From contig WAQV01000042.1 of assembly GCA_015520065.1 (NCBI GenBank), positions 1-5,129 of the forward strand: 5,129 bases of DNA, written 5' to 3'. Made by a program: the position numbers and the translations under genes. Positions 1 through 5,129 of the stretch are shown piece after piece; position 1 is the stretch's first letter, and each line of letters begins with the position of its first letter. This DNA is from Candidatus Pacearchaeota archaeon (GTDB lineage Archaea; Nanobdellota; Nanobdellia; Pacearchaeales; GW2011-AR1). The notes below the pieces were generated by a model, which did not search any database, had not been told where the DNA came from, and worked only from the letters and a program-made list of their open reading frames with translations.

Positions 1-2
1 TC

Positions 3-641
3 CTTATATTGCTTATATCTCTTAAGGTAACTTCTTTTTTTGTTGACAAACTCTTTACATATCATGATTATGAGAGATATAGGAAAAGAAAAAGAATTTC
101 TAAAAGAAGGATCTTTATGAAAAGGATATGGAGAATATTTAACGTGTATCTTTTCTTAGGGACATCTCTAGGACTTATAATCTATTTCCTTGGAATAGTC
201 TATCCTCCAAGCAGAGTTATATCTGGCGAAGGAATGTTACTCGCCCTCAGCTCGTTTGTAATGTCCTTTTCAGTCATAATTATCTTTAGACTTATAGTTT
301 TAGTAGATAAAAAGAAAATAGGGGATTTTTTTGAAATGGAGCTCATAAAAATTTTTAATAAAAATTTCCCATATAAGAAACAAAGAGAATATGTAGAATC
401 TCTTTTATTTTCAGTTATTTTCTTAGCAATGTTGGGTTCTTTAGTTTATTTAGGGGTAAATATTTTATCTAATGGTGGAGAAGAAATAGTAAAAACATTT
501 ACTCTTAAATTTCCTTCAGTTTTTTCTATGTTTTCAGGAGTGTTTGTATTTTTGCTGGTAGTATTTTTAGCTACTTTTGCGGTTGAGATGATATTGCTTT
601 ATTTAGGAGTTCATAAAAATTATGTTTCAGAGTATGTTTAA
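3..641 (+). CDS. Multi-pass membrane protein of unknown function, probably 5'-partial
   Basis: I do not recognise a family. The frame stays open to the left edge of the window, and the first residues visible (LILLIS...) already look like the end of a membrane helix, so the true start probably lies outside. Numbering from the TTG at base 9, hydrophobic segments lie at about residues 46-64, 76-99, 132-153 and 172-200, giving at least four membrane spans. A strongly basic stretch (YRKRKRISKRR, about 24-34) precedes the first full span and a lysine-rich loop with KKQR lies at about 101-127; by the positive-inside rule both are probably cytoplasmic. An alternative is a complete 174-residue protein starting at the ATG at 117, which has AGAAGG six bases upstream. 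No catalytic motif is visible. The stop codon is one base from the convergent taw1 stop codon. That the frame is coding is fairly sure; the start and function are not. Confidence 0.7.
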   Translation, partial: LILLISLKVTSFFVDKLFTYHDYERYRKRKRISKRRIFMKRIWRIFNVYLFLGTSLGLIIYFLGIVYPPSRVISGEGMLLALSSFVMSFSVIIIFRLIVLVDKKKIGDFFEMELIKIFNKNFPYKKQREYVESLLFSVIFLAMLGSLVYLGVNILSNGGEEIVKTFTLKFPSVFSMFSGVFVFLLVVFLATFAVEMILLYLGVHKNYVSEYV

Positions 642-642
642 G

Positions 643-1641
643 CTAAAAAGAGTTCTTTTTTATCCTCAAATCTTTTTTGCTTTTTCCAAGAACAAAAACC
701 CTTGAATTCTCGTGACTGCCCAGAATTTTAAGCCCTGTTTCTTTTGCAAGTTTTTTTGCAAACTCTGCCATTTCTGCATAAGTTGGCATTTTTTCATAAC
801 CCAACCTTTCCCTTGCAAACCCAACACTCATGAAACCTTTTACTTCTACAAACATAGGGTTTGCTTTTTTAATCAGTCCTGCATACTCTTTAATGTGGCT
901 TTCACTCATATTCAAATCTCTGACAAGGTTTATTCTTATTACTGTTCTTGTTTTTTTCCTGATTTTTGGCAATAACATTAGAGTTTTGTTTAATTTTTTC
1001 CAGGCATCTTTTATAGAGCTTCTGTGGAATTTTCTGTATAACTTTTCATTAGGAGCGTTTAATGAAATATATAACTGAGTTGGGAGCTGGTCTTTTTTTG
1101 CCAGCTCTTCAATTTTCTCAGGGTTTAATCCGTTGGTGACTAGAAAACTGGTTTTCCCTCTTTTTTTAAGTTCGCTTATCAGTTGGCCAATTTTTGGATA
1201 CAATGTTGGCTCCCCTGAAAGAGAGATTGCAAAGTGTTGCGGCTCTTGAGCTTCAGAGTATTTTTTCATATCAGCTTTGCTGAGTGTTTTATGAGCTGTT
1301 TCTGGAAGTATTTTAAATCCTTCAAGGAGTTTTCTTTGAGCATTAATGCAACCTTCTATTATTTCTTCAGGAGAATCAACCTTTCCTTTGATTTTTTTTC
1401 CAAGTGTTAACTCAATGGCTCTCCAGCAGTGCATGCACTTGTTTTGACACCACATTACTGCAGGAGTCATTTGGCAGCATAAATGGGATTTAATGCCATA
1501 AAATTTTTCCTTATAACACACACCTTCATTCCTTATTGATTTTTTTGTCCACCTGCATACCTGCACTGCCGCGTGTTCATGGCTACCAACAACTCTGTAA
1601 TGCTGCTTTTTCAGGATTTTTTTTATATTTTCAGGAATCAT
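643..1641 (-). CDS. taw1: tRNA 4-demethylwyosine synthase Taw1/TYW1 (radical SAM)
   Basis: This enzyme condenses N1-methylguanosine at position 37 of tRNA-Phe with carbons of pyruvate to give 4-demethylwyosine, the first tricyclic step of wyosine synthesis, in the cytoplasm. The 332-residue length fits archaeal Taw1, which lacks the flavodoxin domain of eukaryotic TYW1. The radical-SAM CxxxCxxC motif is C65-QNK-C69-MH-C72. A second cysteine triad, C29, C42 and C55, has the exact 13-residue spacing known for the second 4Fe-4S cluster. K44 sits where the Methanocaldococcus enzyme has the lysine proposed to form a Schiff base with pyruvate. SLSGEPTLYP (140-149) is the family's SAM-site segment, and VEVKGFMSVGFAR (265-277) belongs to the C-terminal wyosine domain. 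The ATG is the first after an in-frame stop and has a TATA-like box about 26 bases upstream. It lies 61 bases downstream of the protease gene and so may also be read from that operon. The C-terminus is lysine-rich. No Taw2 or Taw3 gene is in the window. Confidence 0.96.
   Translation of the reverse strand: MIPENIKKILKKQHYRVVGSHEHAAVQVCRWTKKSIRNEGVCYKEKFYGIKSHLCCQMTPAVMWCQNKCMHCWRAIELTLGKKIKGKVDSPEEIIEGCINAQRKLLEGFKILPETAHKTLSKADMKKYSEAQEPQHFAISLSGEPTLYPKIGQLISELKKRGKTSFLVTNGLNPEKIEELAKKDQLPTQLYISLNAPNEKLYRKFHRSSIKDAWKKLNKTLMLLPKIRKKTRTVIRINLVRDLNMSESHIKEYAGLIKKANPMFVEVKGFMSVGFARERLGYEKMPTYAEMAEFAKKLAKETGLKILGSHENSRVFVLGKSKKDLRIKKNSF
656..685 (+). terminator. Poly-T terminator for the left membrane protein gene, inside the taw1 3' end
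   Basis: Three T runs on the + strand (656-661, 673-678, 681-685) begin 15 bases after the stop of the rightward gene. Archaeal RNA polymerase stops at such U tracts without needing a hairpin. The same bases, read on the other strand, encode the lysine-rich C-terminus of Taw1. Confidence 0.5.
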
Positions 1642-1663
1642 GAGAATTAATTGTAAATGGTTG

Positions 1664-1671
1664 TTTTAAAA
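1664..1671 (-). promoter_or_regulatory. Candidate TATA box of taw1
   Basis: TTTTAAAA lies in the 61-base gap before taw1, with its centre about 26 bases from the ATG. This matches the leaderless spacing seen at aIF5A. The gap is AT-rich overall, so the match is suggestive only, and taw1 may also be reached by read-through from the protease gene. A second similar stretch (1686-1694) lies about 49 bases from the ATG. Confidence 0.42.
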
Positions 1672-1690
1672 TTTGCTTTTTGTGGTTTTT

Positions 1691-1702
1691 AAAAGCCAAA
1701 AA
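1691..1702 (-). terminator. Candidate U-tract terminator after the M50 protease gene
   Basis: Directly after the protease TAG the coding strand reads TTTTTGGCTTTT, two T runs in a row. This could end the aIF5A-L40e-protease transcript before taw1. Such runs are common in this AT-rich sequence, so confidence is limited. Confidence 0.35.
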
Positions 1703-3169
1703 CTACGAAAAGAAGCTCAAAGCCCAGAAAGCCATGATTATAAATAACAAGAAAAGAAAGATATATGTTACAAATCCAAACGCCTTTCTTGCTGCAGATT
1801 CACTGCCTGTTATTCCCAAAACAGTTAAATAGAAAAACCTTCCTCCATCAAAGATTCCAACAGGAAGCATGTTTATTAAAGCAACGCTTATACTTATTAA
1901 CACAATCCACCATAGAAGATTGTATATGAAAGTTGCCACTCCATTAAATAATGGTTTATAATATACATGTGGGTCTTTGAATGAAGAAAGTTTAGAGTAC
2001 AGTTTCCTTAATACACCTTTTCCATCTTTTTTTGCAAAACCCACTCCAAGCCAAGGAACACTCTCATTGCTGAATTCAGGATGCTGTTCCAGAACAACCT
2101 CATACTTTCTGAATTCGTTTTCAGAGATTGCTGTTTTTATTGTAATTTTGTCACCTGGAGAGTATTTTAGAAGTTCTGCTTTAAAAGATTCCATGTCAGT
2201 TACCTTTTTTCCATTTATTTCAGTTATCGCTCCAATGATGCCAGCTTTTATTGCAGGAGCAGAGGCATAAACCAGTATCCAGCCGTCATTCTTTTTTTGC
2301 ATTTCCAGAATCTCTTTTGTGGCAAAATAGGTATTTTTAGAAGTTTTTACTTCAATATATTTTCTTTTTGCATTTTGTACTGCATTACTATTTTCAAGAT
2401 TTTCTACAATTTCAAGTATCCTGTCATAGGAAGGATTTTCTAAGGGGATGTTGTTTATAGAGGTTATGTCTTTTACAGCTATTTTTGATGTTGCGTAACT
2501 GTCAAATATCACTCCTGAAGGAACAAAAGCAGCACTGAAAAATGCCCATAGGACTATAAAAAAGAAAATTGCAGTCAGAGTGTTTGCAAAGGTTCCTGCA
2601 GATAATACAGCTAATTGAGCAAGTTTTGGCTTTTTTGCCATTTTTTTCTCGTCAAGCTCTACAAATGCTGCAAGGAAAACCGGAAGAAAAAACGGAAAGA
2701 ATCCGAATCCAGTAGATTTTATTTTTATCTTATTGTAAGCTGCAAAAATCCCATGTGCAAATTCGTGAGTTATTGCTATTATTGCAAGAATAATTATCCA
2801 GTATGTAAAATAGAACTCAGGAAGTCCAGGCACGAGTTTATCAACATAAGGGATTAATGGCATTACTGGAGGCACTTTTACTGTTTTGACAAGGTGAGGA
2901 AGAGTAGTATAAATATAAACCAGTTTTCCAAAAAGATAGATTATGCCAGCCATTAAAATATACCCAAGTCCTATTGATATGTAACTTAGAAATTTTAAGG
3001 CAGTCTTGTATTTGTTTCCAGTATAGTTAATCAGTTTTATGCCCCATTTTGCTTTGTATAAAAACAAAAGTCCTTCTCTTTTGAGATTTTTTCTTCCAAG
3101 ATACAGAAATATTGACACAAATACAGCAAATAAAATTAAGAGAATAACATCATAAACAATAAATGCCAT
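1703..3169 (-). CDS. M50 family site-2-type intramembrane zinc metalloprotease with PDZ domain
   Basis: A 488-residue polytopic protease of the S2P/RseP type, which cuts membrane-spanning substrates inside the bilayer. The zinc motif HEFAH is at residues 135-139 (H135, H139 ligands, E136 catalytic) in a hydrophobic helix from about 121. The third ligand is D441 in N433-xx-P436-xxxx-D441-G-G, the family's second signature. Hydrophobic segments lie at about 4-24, 60-82, 121-145, 155-172, 185-213, 410-436 and 466-487. Between the two active-site halves is a soluble insert (about 215-400) containing a PDZ-like stretch at about 303-361 (APAIKAGIIGAITEINGKKV). The preceding 218-288 may be a second, degenerate PDZ fold. 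The N-terminal 120 residues ahead of HExxH include two spans, more than in minimal S2Ps. Its ATG is 7 bases after the rpl40e stop with no clear ribosome binding site, suggesting translational coupling. All key residues are present, so it should be active; the substrate is unknown. A T-rich stretch directly after the stop may end the transcript. Confidence 0.93.
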   Translation of the reverse strand: MAFIVYDVILLILFAVFVSIFLYLGRKNLKREGLLFLYKAKWGIKLINYTGNKYKTALKFLSYISIGLGYILMAGIIYLFGKLVYIYTTLPHLVKTVKVPPVMPLIPYVDKLVPGLPEFYFTYWIIILAIIAITHEFAHGIFAAYNKIKIKSTGFGFFPFFLPVFLAAFVELDEKKMAKKPKLAQLAVLSAGTFANTLTAIFFFIVLWAFFSAAFVPSGVIFDSYATSKIAVKDITSINNIPLENPSYDRILEIVENLENSNAVQNAKRKYIEVKTSKNTYFATKEILEMQKKNDGWILVYASAPAIKAGIIGAITEINGKKVTDMESFKAELLKYSPGDKITIKTAISENEFRKYEVVLEQHPEFSNESVPWLGVGFAKKDGKGVLRKLYSKLSSFKDPHVYYKPLFNGVATFIYNLLWWIVLISISVALINMLPVGIFDGGRFFYLTVLGITGSESAARKAFGFVTYIFLFLLFIIMAFWALSFFS

Positions 3170-3176
3170 TTTAAAC

Positions 3177-3338
3177 TTATTTCTTCTTTAAAGGCCTGAA
3201 GTTCCTCTTTTTACACTTCCTGCATTTAACTTTCCCTTCCAGTATATGTAATGGTTTTGCCCGCATCTTGCTCTGGCAACTCTTGCAGACAAATACATTC
3301 TTAAATAACCTGTTTTGAGCTTCAAGTATTTTTGCCAT
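3177..3338 (-). CDS. rpl40e: Large ribosomal subunit protein L40e (eL40), short zinc-ribbon protein
   Basis: A 53-residue basic protein starting MAKILEAQNRLFKN and ending RNFRPLKKK. It has two CxxC knuckles, C18-KS-C21 and C39-RK-C42, which should bind one zinc ion. The start (M-A-x-x-x-E-A-x-x-R-L-F), the paired knuckles and the basic C-terminus with R-x-L/F-R-P match archaeal L40e, a component of the 50S subunit. The linker between knuckles is 17 residues, longer than the roughly 10 of canonical archaeal and eukaryotic L40e. An in-frame TGA lies two codons upstream of the ATG, so this is the only ATG start available. It sits 6 bases after the aIF5A stop and 7 bases before the protease start, on the same strand, making it the middle gene of a compact operon. 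No strong ribosome binding site is visible. The alternative is another small ribosomal zinc-ribbon protein, but L40e is the best fit. Confidence 0.88.
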   Translation of the reverse strand: MAKILEAQNRLFKNVFVCKSCQSKMRAKPLHILEGKVKCRKCKKRNFRPLKKK

Positions 3339-3344
3339 TTTTCA

Positions 3345-3737
3345 TTAGAGTTTCCTTTTTACTATTTTTTCTCCTTCAATATCCCAGTACTCTACTGTTG
3401 AGTTTTCTTCAAGCTGAGACCTTATTTCTTCAGGGCAATCAACATCTATTGTCTCAAAACTCTCTAGATCCATTATGCTTATTTTTCCATCTCCACCCAA
3501 TGAAAGCACTTGCCCTTTTCTTTTATCAACCATAGGAACTTCAAATCTTTCATGGCCAGGAACAGCAATAATCTTTTTCTGTCCAGTAATCAGGCCTATT
3601 GCTTCTATTCTGCATTTTGAAGCTCCATGCTTTCCAGTCTTGCTTATGTCAATACTTTTAACCATGCATGGAACACCATCGATTATGATGTTTGTTCCTA
3701 CTCTTGCTTCTGTAGCTGATATTATTTTCAAGACCAT
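3345..3737 (-). CDS. eif5A: Translation factor aIF5A (hypusine-containing, eIF5A/EF-P family)
   Basis: aIF5A binds the ribosomal E site and helps peptide-bond formation at difficult sequences such as proline runs, and aids termination. The 130 residues match full-length archaeal aIF5A: an N-terminal SH3-like domain (about 1-69) and a C-terminal OB-fold (about 70-130). The modification loop is SKTGKHGASK (32-41), with K36 as the lysine converted to deoxyhypusine or hypusine by deoxyhypusine synthase. Before it, G-x-P-C-M-V-K-S (21-28) is the usual family segment. An in-frame TAA lies two codons upstream of the ATG. A TATA box with its centre 26 bases upstream points to a leaderless mRNA. It is the first gene of an apparent operon with rpl40e and the M50 protease. 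The deoxyhypusine synthase gene is not in the window. Confidence 0.97.
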   Translation of the reverse strand: MVLKIISATEARVGTNIIIDGVPCMVKSIDISKTGKHGASKCRIEAIGLITGQKKIIAVPGHERFEVPMVDKRKGQVLSLGGDGKISIMDLESFETIDVDCPEEIRSQLEENSTVEYWDIEGEKIVKRKL

Positions 3738-3758
3738 GTCTTACAAAAAATAAATGCG

Positions 3759-3766
3759 TTTATAAA
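3759..3766 (-). promoter_or_regulatory. TATA box of the aIF5A operon
   Basis: The coding strand reads AAAACC-TTTATAAA-CG, a near-ideal archaeal TATA box with an A-rich BRE-like stretch before it. The box centre is about 26 bases from the A of the aIF5A ATG, the usual archaeal spacing from TATA box to transcription start, so the mRNA should be leaderless or almost so. This promoter probably drives aIF5A, rpl40e and the protease. Confidence 0.65.
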
Positions 3767-3937
3767 GGTTTTCCAAACTGGTTTTTGAGTGTCAGAGTGC
3801 TTTTTTTCAAGAGGGTTTAAGTTTATATTGGTGTTATGTTGAGGAGTTCATTAATTTTAGGAATTTGTTTTTTGTCTTTATGGTGTGATTAAATTATATT
3901 GTGTTTAATGGTTTTAAGTCCAATTTCTTGACTTCTT
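3767..3937. other. Non-coding spacer between the two-span membrane protein gene and the aIF5A promoter
   Basis: About 170 bases with no supportable gene on either strand; the longest ATG frame is 18 codons on the + strand from 3836. There is no clear hairpin-plus-T terminator for the upstream leftward gene. A TTTATATT stretch at 3822-3829 looks like a TATA box but has no gene at suitable spacing. Confidence 0.5.
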
Positions 3938-4645
3938 TTATCTTTTATCCCACCCGTATTTTATAAGGTAGAAAGTTCTTGACCATGCCCATAATAGAGT
4001 ACCAGCCGAAAAAAAGAGAAAAATGAATTTTGTTATCTCGGTTTTCCATCCTGGTTTGATGTAAGTTCTTACATCTGGATGAATTGTTACTTCTCCTAAT
4101 TTCATAGTATATTCTGTTTCATTGAGAGGAATAACTCCTTCTTTTGACTCTTTGATTATATCATATAGAGGCATTGTTACCTCAAATCTCCAATTAAATG
4201 TAAACTTATTCTCCTCTAAAGGTAGAGGTCTACACTCTTTATCTTTCACTTCAAAAAATTCACCTTTATTATAACTTACTTTTGTAGTTACTGCATCATA
4301 AATGACTTTTCCTTCATATTTCAAGAACGATCCTCTATTTTCAAAGCATACTACATCTGTCTTAGATCTCAAATAGATTAATTTCCAAATTACTCCTTCA
4401 AGGTTTCCTGCATTCAAATCTTCTCGATTAACAGAAAAAGATTTGGGTATTTCTAAGTAGGTAACATCGTCTTCTATATTATAAATTTTATTTAATTCTT
4501 CAGAGGGAATCTTTATTGTTTTAAACATACCGAAATTTAACACAACTGTAATCGCCATTATAAAAATGAATCTTGCAATTGGACCTTTTTTCAGATAATT
4601 CTCTTTCCATTTTTTTAGCCATTCTTTTAGCACTTCTCTAACCAT
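3938..4645 (-). CDS. Hypothetical protein with two membrane segments and a large extracytoplasmic domain
   Basis: I do not recognise this 235-residue protein. It begins with a basic, tryptophan-containing amphipathic stretch (about 1-21), then a membrane segment at about 23-42. A soluble, mixed-charge region of about 160 residues (44-203) follows, then a second membrane segment at about 205-228 and a short basic tail ending YGWDKR. The positive-inside rule places both ends in the cytoplasm and the middle domain outside. That domain contains the protein's only two cysteines, C100 and C138, which could form a disulfide, and several V/I-rich stretches that look like beta strands. No enzymatic motif is visible. 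The ATG is the first after an in-frame TAA two codons upstream, and an AT-rich TATA-like region lies about 23-29 bases before it. About 200 bases separate its stop from the aIF5A start, so it is probably a separate unit. Confidence 0.75.
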   Translation of the reverse strand: MVREVLKEWLKKWKENYLKKGPIARFIFIMAITVVLNFGMFKTIKIPSEELNKIYNIEDDVTYLEIPKSFSVNREDLNAGNLEGVIWKLIYLRSKTDVVCFENRGSFLKYEGKVIYDAVTTKVSYNKGEFFEVKDKECRPLPLEENKFTFNWRFEVTMPLYDIIKESKEGVIPLNETEYTMKLGEVTIHPDVRTYIKPGWKTEITKFIFLFFSAGTLLWAWSRTFYLIKYGWDKR

Positions 4646-4663
4646 ATATTAGTTATAAAGAAT

Positions 4664-4677
4664 TATATTTTATTAAA
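4664..4677 (-). promoter_or_regulatory. Candidate TATA region of the two-span membrane protein gene
   Basis: The coding strand reads TTTAATAAAATATA, covering about 19-32 bases upstream of the ATG at 4645. It contains overlapping TATA-like matches at spacing that again suggests a leaderless mRNA. The surrounding sequence is almost all A and T, so the exact box cannot be chosen. Confidence 0.4.
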
Positions 4678-4714
4678 TTTTTTAGAGCACAAAAACTCCT
4701 TTCTCACACAAAAC

Positions 4715-4810
4715 CTAATCCTCTCTAACTTTCGGAGAAACTAATATCTCCTTAACAGTTACGCCTTCTTGCAGAAAACTCTCACCAAATCCACCTTCAG
4801 CAGACCTCAT
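4715..4810 (-). CDS. Candidate 31-residue microprotein with strong Shine-Dalgarno
   Basis: A 31-codon frame from ATG at 4810 to TAG at 4715. The peptide begins MRSAEGGFGESF, ends VSPKVRED, and is soluble and acidic with no cysteine and no membrane segment. The best evidence is upstream: GAGGGTGAT at 4822-4814, three bases before the ATG, whose GGTGAT part is complementary to the 3' end of archaeal 16S rRNA. A TATA-like element further upstream (4840-4854) would start RNA near 4820, just including the ribosome binding site. A T5 run on the coding strand about 20 bases after the stop (4695-4691) could terminate it. Against it: the frame is short, I recognise no family, and a frame this short can arise by chance. 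The frame stays open upstream of the ATG as far as a TGA inside the divergent gene, so a longer non-ATG start cannot be fully excluded. Confidence 0.42.
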   Translation of the reverse strand: MRSAEGGFGESFLQEGVTVKEILVSPKVRED

Positions 4811-4839
4811 TAAATCACCCTCTTTTCTACCAGTAATTC

Positions 4840-4854
4840 TTAAATATAAATAAC
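4840..4854. promoter_or_regulatory. Shared divergent TATA-like element
   Basis: The + strand reads TTAAATATAAATAAC, and the - strand TTATTTATATTTAA. It lies about 20 bases before the rightward ATG at 4868 and about 30 bases before the leftward 31-codon frame at 4810. It can be read as a TATA box in both directions: rightward giving a start near the ATG (leaderless), leftward giving a start near 4820 with the Shine-Dalgarno sequence just inside the RNA. Confidence 0.42.
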
Positions 4855-4867
4855 TAATTAAGAGAGT

Positions 4868-5129
4868 ATGGTTGTTCAGTATTCAATAGTTGGCGCTCTA
4901 ATTGGAAGTGTTATTGCATTAGGTGGAGTGCTTTTAGACAATTTAATTCTCTTAGTCATCTCTGTTTTTATAGCAGGATTCTTTTCTGCTTTTGATAACT
5001 TTCCTATGAGAGTTATCTCTTTAATTGTTTATTATATTTCTTGGTTTGTTTTGATGTATCTGCATACAGTAATATTCAATTCAGAAGCAATTCTTGGATT
5101 ATTTGCTTTAGTATTTTACTCCATATTTA
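4868..5129 (+). CDS. N-terminal part of a hydrophobic membrane protein, truncated by the window edge
   Basis: The frame runs from ATG at 4868 to the right edge without a stop: 87 residues plus one base, beginning MVVQYSIVGALIGSV. An in-frame TAA ends seven bases before the ATG, so this is the first possible ATG start. Nearly the whole visible part is hydrophobic, with segments at about residues 5-23, 26-42, 48-69 and 73-87, broken by short polar turns such as FDNFPMR (42-48). This suggests a small multi-pass inner-membrane protein, with charged residues scarce. A TATA-like element centred about 23 bases upstream is consistent with a leaderless or nearly leaderless mRNA. It is divergent from the 31-codon frame and from the two-span membrane protein gene. 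No family is recognisable from this fragment, and the function is unknown. Confidence 0.72.
   Translation, partial: MVVQYSIVGALIGSVIALGGVLLDNLILLVISVFIAGFFSAFDNFPMRVISLIVYYISWFVLMYLHTVIFNSEAILGLFALVFYSIF

Noticed and set aside
712..1078. Two overlapping + strand open frames opposite taw1
   Set aside because: They are antisense to a well-supported radical SAM gene, rich in F, C and S as expected from the complement of lysine-rich AT-rich coding DNA, and have no ribosome binding site or family features.
1684..1697. Near-palindrome GGTTTTTAAAAGCC after the protease gene
   Set aside because: It has no loop and mostly A-T pairs, so a stable hairpin is unlikely; the T runs alone are the better terminator candidate.
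1977..2857. + strand open frames opposite the M50 protease gene
   Set aside because: They lie across the PDZ and catalytic region of a clear protease gene and show only the composition expected of an antisense shadow.
3332..3753. + strand open frames opposite aIF5A
   Set aside because: They are antisense to a highly conserved full-length gene, and no motif is visible.
3836..3892. 18-codon + strand frame, hydrophobic (MLRSSLILG...)
   Set aside because: It is too short to support, has no TATA box at suitable spacing, and this composition is expected by chance in T-rich sequence.
1..5129. Search for CRISPR repeats, tRNA genes, C/D box guide RNAs and insertion sequence ends
   Set aside because: By eye I found no regularly spaced direct repeats, no tRNA T-loop or acceptor pattern, no paired C and D boxes outside coding sequence, and no terminal inverted repeats with a transposase.

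Overview
The window is AT-rich and archaeal. It carries an archaeal/eukaryal-type translation factor (aIF5A with its hypusination loop), a zinc-ribbon ribosomal protein found only in archaea and eukaryotes (L40e), and Taw1/TYW1, the tRNA-Phe wyosine enzyme of archaea and eukaryotes. Candidate promoters look like archaeal TATA boxes about 26 nt upstream of start codons, which suggests leaderless mRNAs. The very short proteins, low GC and divergent L40e are compatible with a DPANN-type lineage, but the lineage is inference.

Layout, left to right. (1) Bases 3-641, + strand: the end of a multi-pass membrane protein that is probably cut by the left edge. (2) 643-1641, - strand: taw1, convergent with the first gene with one base between their stop codons. 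(3) 1703-3169, - strand: an M50 site-2-type intramembrane metalloprotease. (4) 3177-3338, - strand: rpl40e, 53 codons. (5) 3345-3737, - strand: aIF5A. Genes 5, 4 and 3 are separated by only 6 and 7 bases, so they very likely form one operon read aIF5A, L40e, protease; taw1 follows after 61 bases and seems to have its own promoter. (6) 3738-3937: about 200 bases without a gene, holding the aIF5A promoter. (7) 3938-4645, - strand: an unrecognised protein with two membrane segments and a large external domain. (8) 4715-4810, - strand: a 31-codon open frame with a strong Shine-Dalgarno sequence, a possible microprotein. (9) 4868 to the right edge, + strand: the start of a hydrophobic membrane protein, truncated by the window.

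The core (643-3737) is a translation block: a ribosomal protein, an elongation/termination factor that relieves stalled ribosomes, and a tRNA modification enzyme that protects the Phe reading frame, with a membrane protease embedded in it. The flanks are lineage-specific membrane proteins. I see no mobile element, CRISPR array, tRNA or rRNA. No clearly new system is evident; the most interesting items are the microprotein candidate with its shared divergent promoter, the consistent leaderless architecture, the altered zinc-ribbon spacing in L40e, and the dual use of the taw1 3' end as a terminator for the opposing gene.
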